A stretch of 64,000 nt of DNA from Paramicrobacterium fandaimingii (lineage in GTDB: Bacteria > Actinomycetota > Actinomycetes > Actinomycetales > Microbacteriaceae), in the NCBI RefSeq assembly GCF_011751745.2, contig NZ_CP061170.1, forward strand, positions 1,612,001 to 1,676,000. The letters are read 5' to 3'. Under the pieces are notes generated by a model, which was not told where the DNA came from, searched no databases, and saw only the letters and a list, made by a program, of their open reading frames with translations. Made by a program: the position numbers and the translations under genes. How positions within the stretch are numbered: position 1 is the stretch's first letter; every line of letters starts with the position of its first letter. Positions 56,996-64,000 of this stretch are shown here, piece after piece.

Positions 56996-57970
56996 TTAGT
57001 CGAGATGCGCCGGAAGATTCGCCTGGGTGTCGGGAATGCCGAGATCGCTTGCCTTCTTGTCTGCCATGGCGAGCAGCCGACGAATCCGGCCGGCAACGGC
57101 GTCCTTCGTCATGGGCGGTGTCGCGAAATGCCCAAGCTCGTCGAGACTTGCGTCGCGGTGGTCGAGGCGCAGCTTGCCGGCGTAGGCCAGGTGGTCGGGA
57201 ACGTCGGCGTTGAGAATCTCCAGGGCGCGCTCAACGCGCGCGCACGCGGCAACGGCAGCCTGCGCCGATCGCCGAAGATTTGCGTCGTCGAAGTTGACGA
57301 GGCGATTCGCCGTCGCGCGAACTTCTCGCCGTTGGCGCATCTCTTCCCACTCGGTGACGGTGCTGTGAGCCCCCATCGCCGTGAGCATCGCGCCGATTGC
57401 CTCGCCGTCGCGAATGACGACTCGATGGATGCCGCGAACCTCTCGTGCCTTGGCCGAGATGCCCAGGCGTCCCGCAGCCCCGACGAGCGCCATTGCCGAC
57501 TCGTTCCCTGGGCAGGACACCTCGAGCGCCGCAGATCGACCGGGGTCTGACAGCGTGCCCCTAGCGAGAAATGCGCCGCGCCAGATGGCGGCGAGCTCGT
57601 CGCGAGACCCCGTCGTTAGCCGGTTCGGAAGGCCACGAACGGGGCGACGCCGGGAGTCGAGCAGGCCGGTCTGACGCGCAAGGGTTTCTCCCCCGGCGAC
57701 AACGCGTACGAGGAAATACGGCGCGCGTCGCGCCCCGGACGGCGAGATCGCCGTCGCCTCGCTGCGCACTCCGTAGAGTTCTGCCAGGTCTTTGCGTACG
57801 CGTCGCGCGATCTGCGGGGAATCAACCTCGGACTCGATGGCGATGCGACCAGAGATGATGTGGAGGCCGCCGCTGAACCGCAGGAGGGAGGCGAGTTCGG
57901 CCGCTCGAACCGTGTTGCGCGTTTCGGCTACTGCGGTCAATTCGTCCTTGACATCGGCTGTAAGAGCCAA
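56996..57970 (-). CDS. whiA: Sporulation/cell-division regulator WhiA
   Basis: A 324-residue WhiA with an N-terminal homing-endonuclease-like (LAGLIDADG-type, catalytically inactive) region and C-terminal helix-turn-helix ([27 protein letters not shown]). It is a transcription factor for cell division in actinobacteria, and is also found in non-sporulating members. I infer a TTG start at 57970 ([11 protein letters not shown]), with AGGA about six bases upstream on the reverse strand. It follows rapZ by 32 bases in the uvrA-uvrC-rapZ-whiA series. Confidence 0.93.
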   Translation of the reverse strand: MALTADVKDELTAVAETRNTVRAAELASLLRFSGGLHIISGRIAIESEVDSPQIARRVRKDLAELYGVRSEATAISPSGARRAPYFLVRVVAGGETLARQTGLLDSRRRPVRGLPNRLTTGSRDELAAIWRGAFLARGTLSDPGRSAALEVSCPGNESAMALVGAAGRLGISAKAREVRGIHRVVIRDGEAIGAMLTAMGAHSTVTEWEEMRQRREVRATANRLVNFDDANLRRSAQAAVAACARVERALEILNADVPDHLAYAGKLRLDHRDASLDELGHFATPPMTKDAVAGRIRRLLAMADKKASDLGIPDTQANLPAHLD

Positions 57971-58002
57971 TCGTTGTCCTATCTGCTCGGGTGCCCGGTC
58001 GC

Positions 58003-58881
58003 CTATTCGCGGCCGAGGTCTCGGTGTTTCACGTTCACGACGACGTCGGGCTGATCTTGAAGCATAGTTGTGAGACGCTCAGCCATTGCGACTGAACGAT
58101 GCTTTCCGCCTGTGCATCCCACGGCCACAACCGCATGTCGCTTGTTCTCGCGTTGATACCCAGCGAGAACCGGGGTCAGCGCGGAGGCATATGCGGTGAG
58201 GAACTCCTCGGCGCCCGGTTGTGTGAAGACGTACGAATCAACCTCGGAATCGAGGCCGGTGTGCATCCGCAGTTCCGGAACCCAGAAGGGATTCGGCAGA
58301 AATCTCGCGTCAGCAATCATATCCGCGTCAGTCGGGATCCCATATTTGAACCCAAAGCTCATCACCGTGACCTGCACGCCAGGCGTTGCATCGCTCTTGA
58401 ACAGATCTCGCACTGATGATCCGAGCTGGTGAACGTTCAGGTCTGTTGTATCGATGATGAGGTCGCTGAGCTCGCGAATGGCGGCGACGCGCGCGCGTTC
58501 GAGACGGATGCCGTCAAGGATCGTTCCGTCTCCCTGAAGCGGATGCGGTCGACGCACAGCCTCGAAGCGCCTGACGAGAGCATCGTCGGCGGCGTCAAGG
58601 AACAGCACTCGCAGATGGGTTCCCTCTCTCAGACCCTGAAGCATCGATCGGAGGTCGCTGAAGAAGTCGCGACCGCGCACGTCAACGACAACGGCGAGCT
58701 TTTCCGTTCCTTCGGCGCGCTCCGCAAGATCAACGAGCGGCTTGAGCATCTGCGGCGGAAGATTGTCGACGACATACCAATCGAGATCTTCCAGAGCGTT
58801 GGCAACGCTTGAGCGTCCGGCCCCCGACATTCCGGTGACGATGAGGACTTCCTGCTCGGATGCTGGTTCGTCGCTTGCCAT
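58003..58881 (-). CDS. rapZ: RNase adapter/nucleotide-binding protein RapZ (YvcJ)
   Basis: A 292-residue P-loop protein. Walker [11 protein letters not shown] is near residues 16-25, Walker B in [10 protein letters not shown] and the C-terminal [13 protein letters not shown] signature is complete. In E. coli RapZ guides RNase E to the GlmZ small RNA; the actinobacterial role is not known (YvcJ type). It is located between uvrC and whiA, a position kept in most actinobacteria. Its start is 39 bases after the uvrC stop. Confidence 0.94.
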   Translation of the reverse strand: MASDEPASEQEVLIVTGMSGAGRSSVANALEDLDWYVVDNLPPQMLKPLVDLAERAEGTEKLAVVVDVRGRDFFSDLRSMLQGLREGTHLRVLFLDAADDALVRRFEAVRRPHPLQGDGTILDGIRLERARVAAIRELSDLIIDTTDLNVHQLGSSVRDLFKSDATPGVQVTVMSFGFKYGIPTDADMIADARFLPNPFWVPELRMHTGLDSEVDSYVFTQPGAEEFLTAYASALTPVLAGYQRENKRHAVVAVGCTGGKHRSVAMAERLTTMLQDQPDVVVNVKHRDLGRE

Positions 58882-58920
58882 AGTGTGTCTTTCGCTCGGG
58901 CGTCTCGGGTAGCTACAAGA

Positions 58921-60792
58921 CTACCGAGTGTGGAGCTTCGCGTGGATTGCCTGCGCAAGAGCGGGCCCAACGCCCGTCGCTTCCGTGATCTCTTCGGGCG
59001 ATGCATACTTGAGGCGGGCAACCGATCCGAAGTGAGTGAGCAGTTTCTTCACCCGCGCTGGACCAACACCGGGCACCTCGGAGAGCACCGTCGAGATGTC
59101 GCGCTTCCGGCGTTTTCGTTGGTACGTGATCGCAAAGCGGTGTGCTTCGTCGCGGAGCCTCTGCACAAGGTAGAGAGCCTCGCTGTTGCGGGGCAGAATC
59201 ACGGGGAAATCATCGTCAGGGAGCCAGAGCTCCTCGAGCCGCTTCGCTATTCCCGCAATCTGAATGCCCGTTCGGCCTGACTCTTCGAGCGCTCTCTTTG
59301 CCGCAGCGACCTGCGGTTGGCCACCGTCGACGAGAAGCAGCTGCGGCGGGTACGAGAACCGCTTGGGCGCGGTGTCCGTCGGTTCCTCCGCATCGCTCGG
59401 CTCATCAAGGTGAGCGAGGCGACGCATGAGCACTTGATACATGGAGTCGGTGTCATCCGTCGACTCGGCGATCGAAAACGTGCGGTACTGGTTCTTGCGT
59501 GCCAAACCATCTTCGAACACCACCATTGAGGCGACGATGTTCGTGCCCGAAAGATGAGAGATGTCGAAGCATTCGATGCGAAGCGGGGCCTCAGACATTC
59601 CGAGGGCATCTTGAAGGTCGGCGAGTGCCTGGCTGCGTGAGGCGAAATCGGAGCTGCGTCGAGTCTTGTGCCGAATCAGAGCCTGCTTGGCGTTGAGCAC
59701 GGCTGTCTCCATGAGTGCCGCTTTCTCGCCTCTCTGGGCGGTCTTGAGCCGCACGGTTCCTCGCCCGCGCACCGTGGTAAGCCACTCAGAGATCTCTGCC
59801 GCGTCGTCGGGCAGAACAGGAACGACGATCTCGCGCGGAACATCTACCTTCGGTGCGCTGTAGGCCGTGCGGATGACTCCCTCGATCAGGTCGCCCGCTT
59901 CGACATCAAGCTCTTTGTCGACAGTCCACGACCGCACGCCGCGAATGCGGCCACCGCGCACGACGAACTGTTGAACAGCCGCCGACAGCTCATCGTGCTC
60001 GATACCGAACATGTCGGCATCAACGGACTCCTTCATGACCACGGTGCTCTTGTCGAGGACCGCCTCAAGAGACAGAAGCTGATCGCGATAACGCGCCGCA
60101 GACTCGTAGTCCTGCCGCTCGGCGGCATCTTTCATCGAGCGTTGCAGTTCCCGTGTGAAGCGCTTGTCGTTTCCGCTCATGAAGCTGACGAAGTCGTCGA
60201 CGATACGACGGTGCTCCTCGATGCTCACCGTCATCGAGCAGGGGCCGCCGCATTTGCCGATCTGCCCAGGGAAGCACGGCTTCCCCGATTGCATCGCCCG
60301 CTTATAATTCGAGTCCGAGCAGGTGCGAATGGGAAACGCCTTGATCATCAGATCGATCGTGTCGTGTACAGCCCAGATCTTCGGATACGGCCCAAAATAG
60401 CGCGCACCCTTGATGCGGGGATTGCGAGTGACCATCACACGCGGAGCCTCGTCTCCCAGCGTGACCGCAAGGTACGGGTAGGTCTTGTCGTCACGGAACT
60501 TGACGTTGAAGGGAGGCTCGAACTCCTTAATCCAGGTGTACTCGAGCTGAAGAGCCTCGACATCGCTTCCGACAACCGTCCATTCGACGCTCGTTGCCGT
60601 CGTCACCATGCGCCGAGTGCGCTCGTGAAGCGTGCGCAGCGGCGCGAAATAGTTGCTCAGCCGCGAGCGGAGGTTCTTCGCCTTGCCGACGTACAGCACC
60701 CGCCGGTTGGCGTCTCTGAAGCGGTATACGCCCGGCTGGGTGGGAATTTCACCCGCCTTCGGACGATAGGAGAGCTGTTCTGCCACGGTCAT
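58921..60792 (-). CDS. uvrC: Excinuclease ABC subunit UvrC
   Basis: A 623-residue dual-incision nuclease of nucleotide excision repair. The N-terminal GIY-YIG domain ([25 protein letters not shown]) makes the 3' cut; then a Cys-rich patch ([13 protein letters not shown]), UVR motif near 210-245, the RNase-H-like C-terminal nuclease domain with FDISHLSGT and VDGGQPQV (5' cut), and a terminal helix-hairpin-helix pair ([27 protein letters not shown]). The start overlaps the uvrA stop by four bases, so both are translated from one mRNA. No uvrB gene is in the window. Confidence 0.97.
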   Translation of the reverse strand: MTVAEQLSYRPKAGEIPTQPGVYRFRDANRRVLYVGKAKNLRSRLSNYFAPLRTLHERTRRMVTTATSVEWTVVGSDVEALQLEYTWIKEFEPPFNVKFRDDKTYPYLAVTLGDEAPRVMVTRNPRIKGARYFGPYPKIWAVHDTIDLMIKAFPIRTCSDSNYKRAMQSGKPCFPGQIGKCGGPCSMTVSIEEHRRIVDDFVSFMSGNDKRFTRELQRSMKDAAERQDYESAARYRDQLLSLEAVLDKSTVVMKESVDADMFGIEHDELSAAVQQFVVRGGRIRGVRSWTVDKELDVEAGDLIEGVIRTAYSAPKVDVPREIVVPVLPDDAAEISEWLTTVRGRGTVRLKTAQRGEKAALMETAVLNAKQALIRHKTRRSSDFASRSQALADLQDALGMSEAPLRIECFDISHLSGTNIVASMVVFEDGLARKNQYRTFSIAESTDDTDSMYQVLMRRLAHLDEPSDAEEPTDTAPKRFSYPPQLLLVDGGQPQVAAAKRALEESGRTGIQIAGIAKRLEELWLPDDDFPVILPRNSEALYLVQRLRDEAHRFAITYQRKRRKRDISTVLSEVPGVGPARVKKLLTHFGSVARLKYASPEEITEATGVGPALAQAIHAKLHTR

Positions 60793-63680
60793 CCCGCCCG
60801 GCGTGCGTCACCGAGCTCGGCTTTGAAGATCTCCTTCAGGAACATCCCGGTGTGGCTCTTCGTTGACCGTGCCACCTTCTCGGGCGTTCCCGTCGTGATG
60901 ACCTGGCCTCCGCCGGCGCCACCTTCAGGGCCGAGGTCGATGATCCAGTCTGCGGATTTGATGACGTCGAGATTGTGCTCGATGACGATGACGGTGTTCC
61001 CCTTGTCAACAAGGCTGCCGAGCACGAGCAGCAGCTTTCGCACATCCTCGAAGTGCAGGCCCGTTGTGGGCTCGTCGAGAACATAGACGCTGCGGCCGTT
61101 CGATCGACGCTGAAGCTCTGTCGCAAGCTTGACGCGCTGCGCCTCGCCCCCTGACAGGGTCGTCGCGCTCTGGCCGAGCTTCACATACCCGAGGCCAACG
61201 TCGACAAGGGTCTTGAGATACCGATGGATCGCGGTGATCGGCTCAAAGAACTCAGCGGCTTCGACAATGGGCATCTCGAGCACCTCAGAGATGTTCTTCC
61301 CCTTGTAGTGCACCTGGAGGGTGTCGCGATTGTAGCGCGCTCCCCCGCAGACTTCGCAGGCAACGTACACATCGGGAAGGAAATTCATCTCGATCTTGAT
61401 CGTGCCGTCACCCGAACAGGCCTCACAGCGACCTCCCTTGACGTTGAAGCTGAATCTGCCGGGCAGATACCCGCGAACCTTTGCTTCAGGAGTCTCAGAG
61501 AAGAGCGTGCGGATGCGGTCGAAGACGCCCGTGTACGTCGCCGGGTTCGAGCGCGGCGTTCGCCCGATCGGTGCCTGGTCGACGTGCACAACCTTGTCGA
61601 GATTGTCGAGGCCCGTTACACGTTTGTGCTTCCCCGGCACCTTCCGTGCGCCGTTGAGCTTGTTGGCCATCACGCGGTAGAGAATGTCGTTGACGAGCGT
61701 CGATTTACCCGACCCGCTGACGCCGGTGACGGCGGTGAAGAGGCCGATGGGAAAGTCGACGGCCACCGAGCGCAGGTTGTTCGCTGACGCCCCGAGGACG
61801 GAGATCATGCGATCGGGGTCGGCCGTGCGCCGCGTGGCCGGCGTCTCGATCTGACGACGGCCTGAGAGGTAGTCGGCTGTCAGTGAACGCTCATTCGTGA
61901 GCAGGTCGGCTACGGTGCCCGAATGAACGACGTGTCCCCCACCTTCGCCTGCTCCCGGCCCGATGTCGACGACCCAGTCTGCTGTGCGGATCGTGTCTTC
62001 GTCATGCTCGACGACGATGAGGGTATTGCCCAAGTCCCGCAGTGCGAGCAGCGTCTCGATGAGGCGTCGGTTGTCGCGCTGGTGCAATCCGATACTCGGT
62101 TCATCGAGAACATAGAGCACCCCGGTGAGTCCCGAGCCGATTTGCGTTGCGAGTCGGATTCTCTGAGCTTCACCTCCAGAGAGCGAGCCCGCCGACCTCG
62201 ACAGCGTGAGGTAGTTGAGACCGACCTGAATGAGAAAGTCGAGTCGAGCCTTGATCTCACGTTGAACCTGAGCTGCAATGCGCGCATCACGATCGCTGAG
62301 CGTGAGCTCTTCCATGAACGTGCGAGCATCCGTCAGGCTGAGATTTGCGACATCGGCGATGCTCGTTTCGTTGACGAGTACGGCCAGCACCTCGGGCTTC
62401 AGCCGGTTTCCGTCGCAGACGGGACAGGGGATCTCCCGGAGGTACTCGGCCCACCGCGCCCTCTGAACATCGGTTTCTGCTTGCATGTACTGGCGCTCGA
62501 TGTACGGGATGACACCTTCGAACCCCGATGTATACGACACTTCGCGTCCGAAGCGGTTGCGCCACTTGACGCGGACCTTGAAGTTCTTTCCGCGCAGAAC
62601 AGCTTCACGTACGGTCTCGGGAAGGGACTCCCATGGGGTGTCGAGCGAGAAGTCGAGGTCGTTTGCGAGCCCGACGAGGAGCTTTTCGTAGTATTGGTAA
62701 AGGCCCTTGCCCTGCGTCGTCCATGGAACGACGACTCCTTGGTTGATGCTCAGCTGATCGTCTGCGAGCAGAAGGTCGGCGTCAACGGACATTCGCGTGC
62801 CCAGTCCCGAGCACTCAGGGCATGCGCCGAACGGAGCATTGAACGAGAACGTGCGCGGCTCCACCTCCGACAGCTGAATCGGGTGATTGTTCGGGCACGA
62901 CAGCTTCTCTGAGAACGTGCGCACCGCGTCGTCGCCCTCGGCGTCGACGAAGCTCACTTGCACAACACCATCGGTGAGACGAAGCGCCGTCTCGAGCGAG
63001 TCGGTCAGTCGCGTGAGCATCTCGGGCCCGGCGACGAGCCGGTCGACAACGACAGAGATATCGTGCTTGTACGACTTCTTGAGCGTCGGAGGTGAGCTCA
63101 GCTGAATTGTCTCGCCGTCGACGAGCGCACGAGCGTAGCCAGAGGCACTCAATTCGGCGAAGAGGTCGACGAATTCGCCCTTCTTCTGGGAGACGACCGG
63201 GCTCATCACCATGTAGCGTGTGCCGTCCTCGAGCGTCATCAGCTGATCGGCGATCTGCTGAACCGTTTGGCGCTGAATCGGCTCACCGCATTCGGGGCAG
63301 TGGGGAACGCCGATGCGTGCCCACAGCAGCCTCATGTAGTCGTAAACCTCGGTGATCGTGCCCACCGTCGACCGAGGGTTGCGGTTCGTCGACTTCTGAT
63401 CGATGGATACAGCCGGGCTCAGCCCCTCGATGAAATCGACGTCGGGGCGGTCAACCTGGCCGAGAAACTGGCGAGCGTATGCCGAGAGAGACTCGACATA
63501 GCGGCGCTGCCCCTCGGCAAAGATCGTATCGAACGCGAGAGAAGACTTGCCCGAACCCGAGAGGCCGGTGAAGACGACGAGAGAGTCACGCGGGATCTCG
63601 ACATCGACGTTGTCGAGATTATGTACGCGAGCCCCGCTGACCGACAGGGTGGAGTTCGTGGAAGCTGGTGAAATCGTCAC
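60789..63680 (-). CDS. uvrA: Excinuclease ABC subunit UvrA
   Basis: A 963-residue damage-recognition ATPase with two ABC domains. Walker A motifs are [14 protein letters not shown] near 36-49 and [13 protein letters not shown] near 655; signatures [13 protein letters not shown] and [13 protein letters not shown]; Walker B DEPSIGLH and DEPTTGLH. Three zinc modules are visible ([16 protein letters not shown], and CEACSGDG with CEVCGG). The inferred start is GTG 63680, only six bases after the promoter -10 at 63687-63692. It is followed by uvrC with a four-base overlap. Predicted induction is by PafBC on DNA damage. Confidence 0.97.
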   Translation of the reverse strand: MTISPASTNSTLSVSGARVHNLDNVDVEIPRDSLVVFTGLSGSGKSSLAFDTIFAEGQRRYVESLSAYARQFLGQVDRPDVDFIEGLSPAVSIDQKSTNRNPRSTVGTITEVYDYMRLLWARIGVPHCPECGEPIQRQTVQQIADQLMTLEDGTRYMVMSPVVSQKKGEFVDLFAELSASGYARALVDGETIQLSSPPTLKKSYKHDISVVVDRLVAGPEMLTRLTDSLETALRLTDGVVQVSFVDAEGDDAVRTFSEKLSCPNNHPIQLSEVEPRTFSFNAPFGACPECSGLGTRMSVDADLLLADDQLSINQGVVVPWTTQGKGLYQYYEKLLVGLANDLDFSLDTPWESLPETVREAVLRGKNFKVRVKWRNRFGREVSYTSGFEGVIPYIERQYMQAETDVQRARWAEYLREIPCPVCDGNRLKPEVLAVLVNETSIADVANLSLTDARTFMEELTLSDRDARIAAQVQREIKARLDFLIQVGLNYLTLSRSAGSLSGGEAQRIRLATQIGSGLTGVLYVLDEPSIGLHQRDNRRLIETLLALRDLGNTLIVVEHDEDTIRTADWVVDIGPGAGEGGGHVVHSGTVADLLTNERSLTADYLSGRRQIETPATRRTADPDRMISVLGASANNLRSVAVDFPIGLFTAVTGVSGSGKSTLVNDILYRVMANKLNGARKVPGKHKRVTGLDNLDKVVHVDQAPIGRTPRSNPATYTGVFDRIRTLFSETPEAKVRGYLPGRFSFNVKGGRCEACSGDGTIKIEMNFLPDVYVACEVCGGARYNRDTLQVHYKGKNISEVLEMPIVEAAEFFEPITAIHRYLKTLVDVGLGYVKLGQSATTLSGGEAQRVKLATELQRRSNGRSVYVLDEPTTGLHFEDVRKLLLVLGSLVDKGNTVIVIEHNLDVIKSADWIIDLGPEGGAGGGQVITTGTPEKVARSTKSHTGMFLKEIFKAELGDARRAG

Positions 63681-63686
63681 TCCCCT

Positions 63687-63709
63687 AGCCTAATCGTGAC
63701 GACCGACAG
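63687..63709 (-). promoter_or_regulatory. PafBC-dependent (RecA-NDp type) promoter of uvrA
   Basis: Read on the reverse strand: CTGTCGGTC, then 8 bases, then TAGGCT. The RecA-NDp consensus of mycobacteria is TTGTCRGTG-N8-TANNNT: 7 of 9 upstream bases match, the spacing is exact and the hexamer fits. The -10 ends 6 bases before the uvrA GTG, so transcription would start at or next to the codon and the mRNA may be leaderless. PafB and PafC are encoded at 9926-11952. No LexA dyad is visible in the intergenic region. Confidence 0.6.
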
Positions 63710-63760
63710 AGTTCTCAGCAAGGCTTCACATCCGCCGCCATCCGGGCGCACAATGACGGT

Positions 63761-64000
63761 GTGGAGAGAAGACTTGAGCGGGAGAGGCGTCAGATGCTTG
63801 ACGACCACCTTGCGGCTCGCGGAATCACGGATGCCAGCGTGCTCGCCGCGATGGGCACGGTGCCTCGCGAGCTTTTCGTTCCCGGCCACCTCTGGGAAGC
63901 CGCCTATGACGATCACCCTCTCCCCCTCGGCAATGCGCAGACAATCTCGCAGCCGTACATCGTGGCGCTCACCCTGCAGGCGGCGAACATCCAACCTGAC
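63761..64000 (+). CDS. Protein-L-isoaspartate O-methyltransferase-like protein (3' end outside window)
   Basis: The first 80 residues of a PCMT-family protein, which repairs isoaspartyl sites using S-adenosylmethionine. LDDHLAARGITDASVLAAMGTVPRELFVP and LPLGNAQTISQPYIVAL, each in pieces, match the conserved N-terminus. A GTG at 63761 gives ERRLERERRQML, consistent with homologues; ATG 63794 is an alternative. It diverges from uvrA. The SAM site itself lies past the window end, so the activity is inferred. Confidence 0.85.
   Translation, partial: MERRLERERRQMLDDHLAARGITDASVLAAMGTVPRELFVPGHLWEAAYDDHPLPLGNAQTISQPYIVALTLQAANIQPD

Noticed and set aside
59668..61086. 472-residue forward open frame opposite uvrC and uvrA
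   Set aside because: It is antisense to two genes with intact motifs; long antisense frames are expected at this GC content. No family resemblance and no ribosome-binding site.
63681..63760. LexA/SOS box upstream of uvrA
   Set aside because: I searched for GAAC...GTTC-type dyads and found none; the PafBC-type promoter is the better reading.

Overview
The window is chromosomal DNA from a high-GC Gram-positive bacterium, an actinomycete and most likely a member of the Micrococcales near Microbacteriaceae. That placement rests on actinobacterial marker genes: RbpA, PafB/PafC, WhiA with RapZ, MshC (mycothiol synthesis) and OpcA. The block uvrA-uvrC-rapZ-whiA-sod-gap-pgk-tpiA-secG is also typical of the group. 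GTG starts are frequent, one TTG start is inferred, and many neighbouring genes overlap by four bases. I see no rRNA, insertion sequence, prophage or CRISPR array. Nearly everything is core genome.

Layout. 0-4.4 kb: the tail of an unidentified gene, a histidine phosphatase/Nudix pair, an unusual 870-bp gene-free stretch with three palindromic sites, a DUF308 membrane protein, an SDR enzyme and a glycerophosphodiester phosphodiesterase. 4.5-14.6 kb: rbpA convergent with lnt, then the leftward run HAD-trmI-FKBP lipoprotein-pafB-pafC-tatA-tatC-helY. This is the actinobacterial Pup-proteasome locus with the pup, proteasome and ligase genes missing. 14.7-29.2 kb: PAC2 protein, mshC, uppP, an M20 peptidase, tRNA-Leu(GAG), an acetyltransferase, a two-component system, an SF2 helicase, an SGNH hydrolase, an rRNA/tRNA methyltransferase-like protein, a sirtuin, a phosphatase, a half-length glycosyltransferase and an alpha/beta hydrolase. 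29.3-37.6 kb: treS, an exonuclease, rpmE2, an ABC ATPase, serB, fabG, a DUF3099/small Cys protein/SURF1 operon and an ABC-F protein.

37.6-52.3 kb: a suf operon (sufB-sufD-Rieske-sufC-DUF59) diverges from ctaA, and ctaB follows. Then comes a rightward carbon operon, tkt-tal-pgi-zwf-opcA-pgl, which carries the oxidative and non-oxidative pentose phosphate pathway and yields NADPH. It meets the leftward run at a perfect 54-bp palindrome. 52.4-63.7 kb: leftward, uvrA-uvrC, rapZ-whiA, sodA, then gap-pgk-tpiA (lower glycolysis), secG and a second RbpA-family gene. The window ends inside a protein-L-isoaspartate methyltransferase.

The most interesting link is regulatory. PafB and PafC are encoded at 10-12 kb, and the uvrA promoter at 63.7 kb closely matches the PafBC-dependent (RecA-NDp) promoter, with no LexA box visible. 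Uncertain starts are flagged in the entries. All assignments come from reading translated sequence and recalling families; no database search was run.
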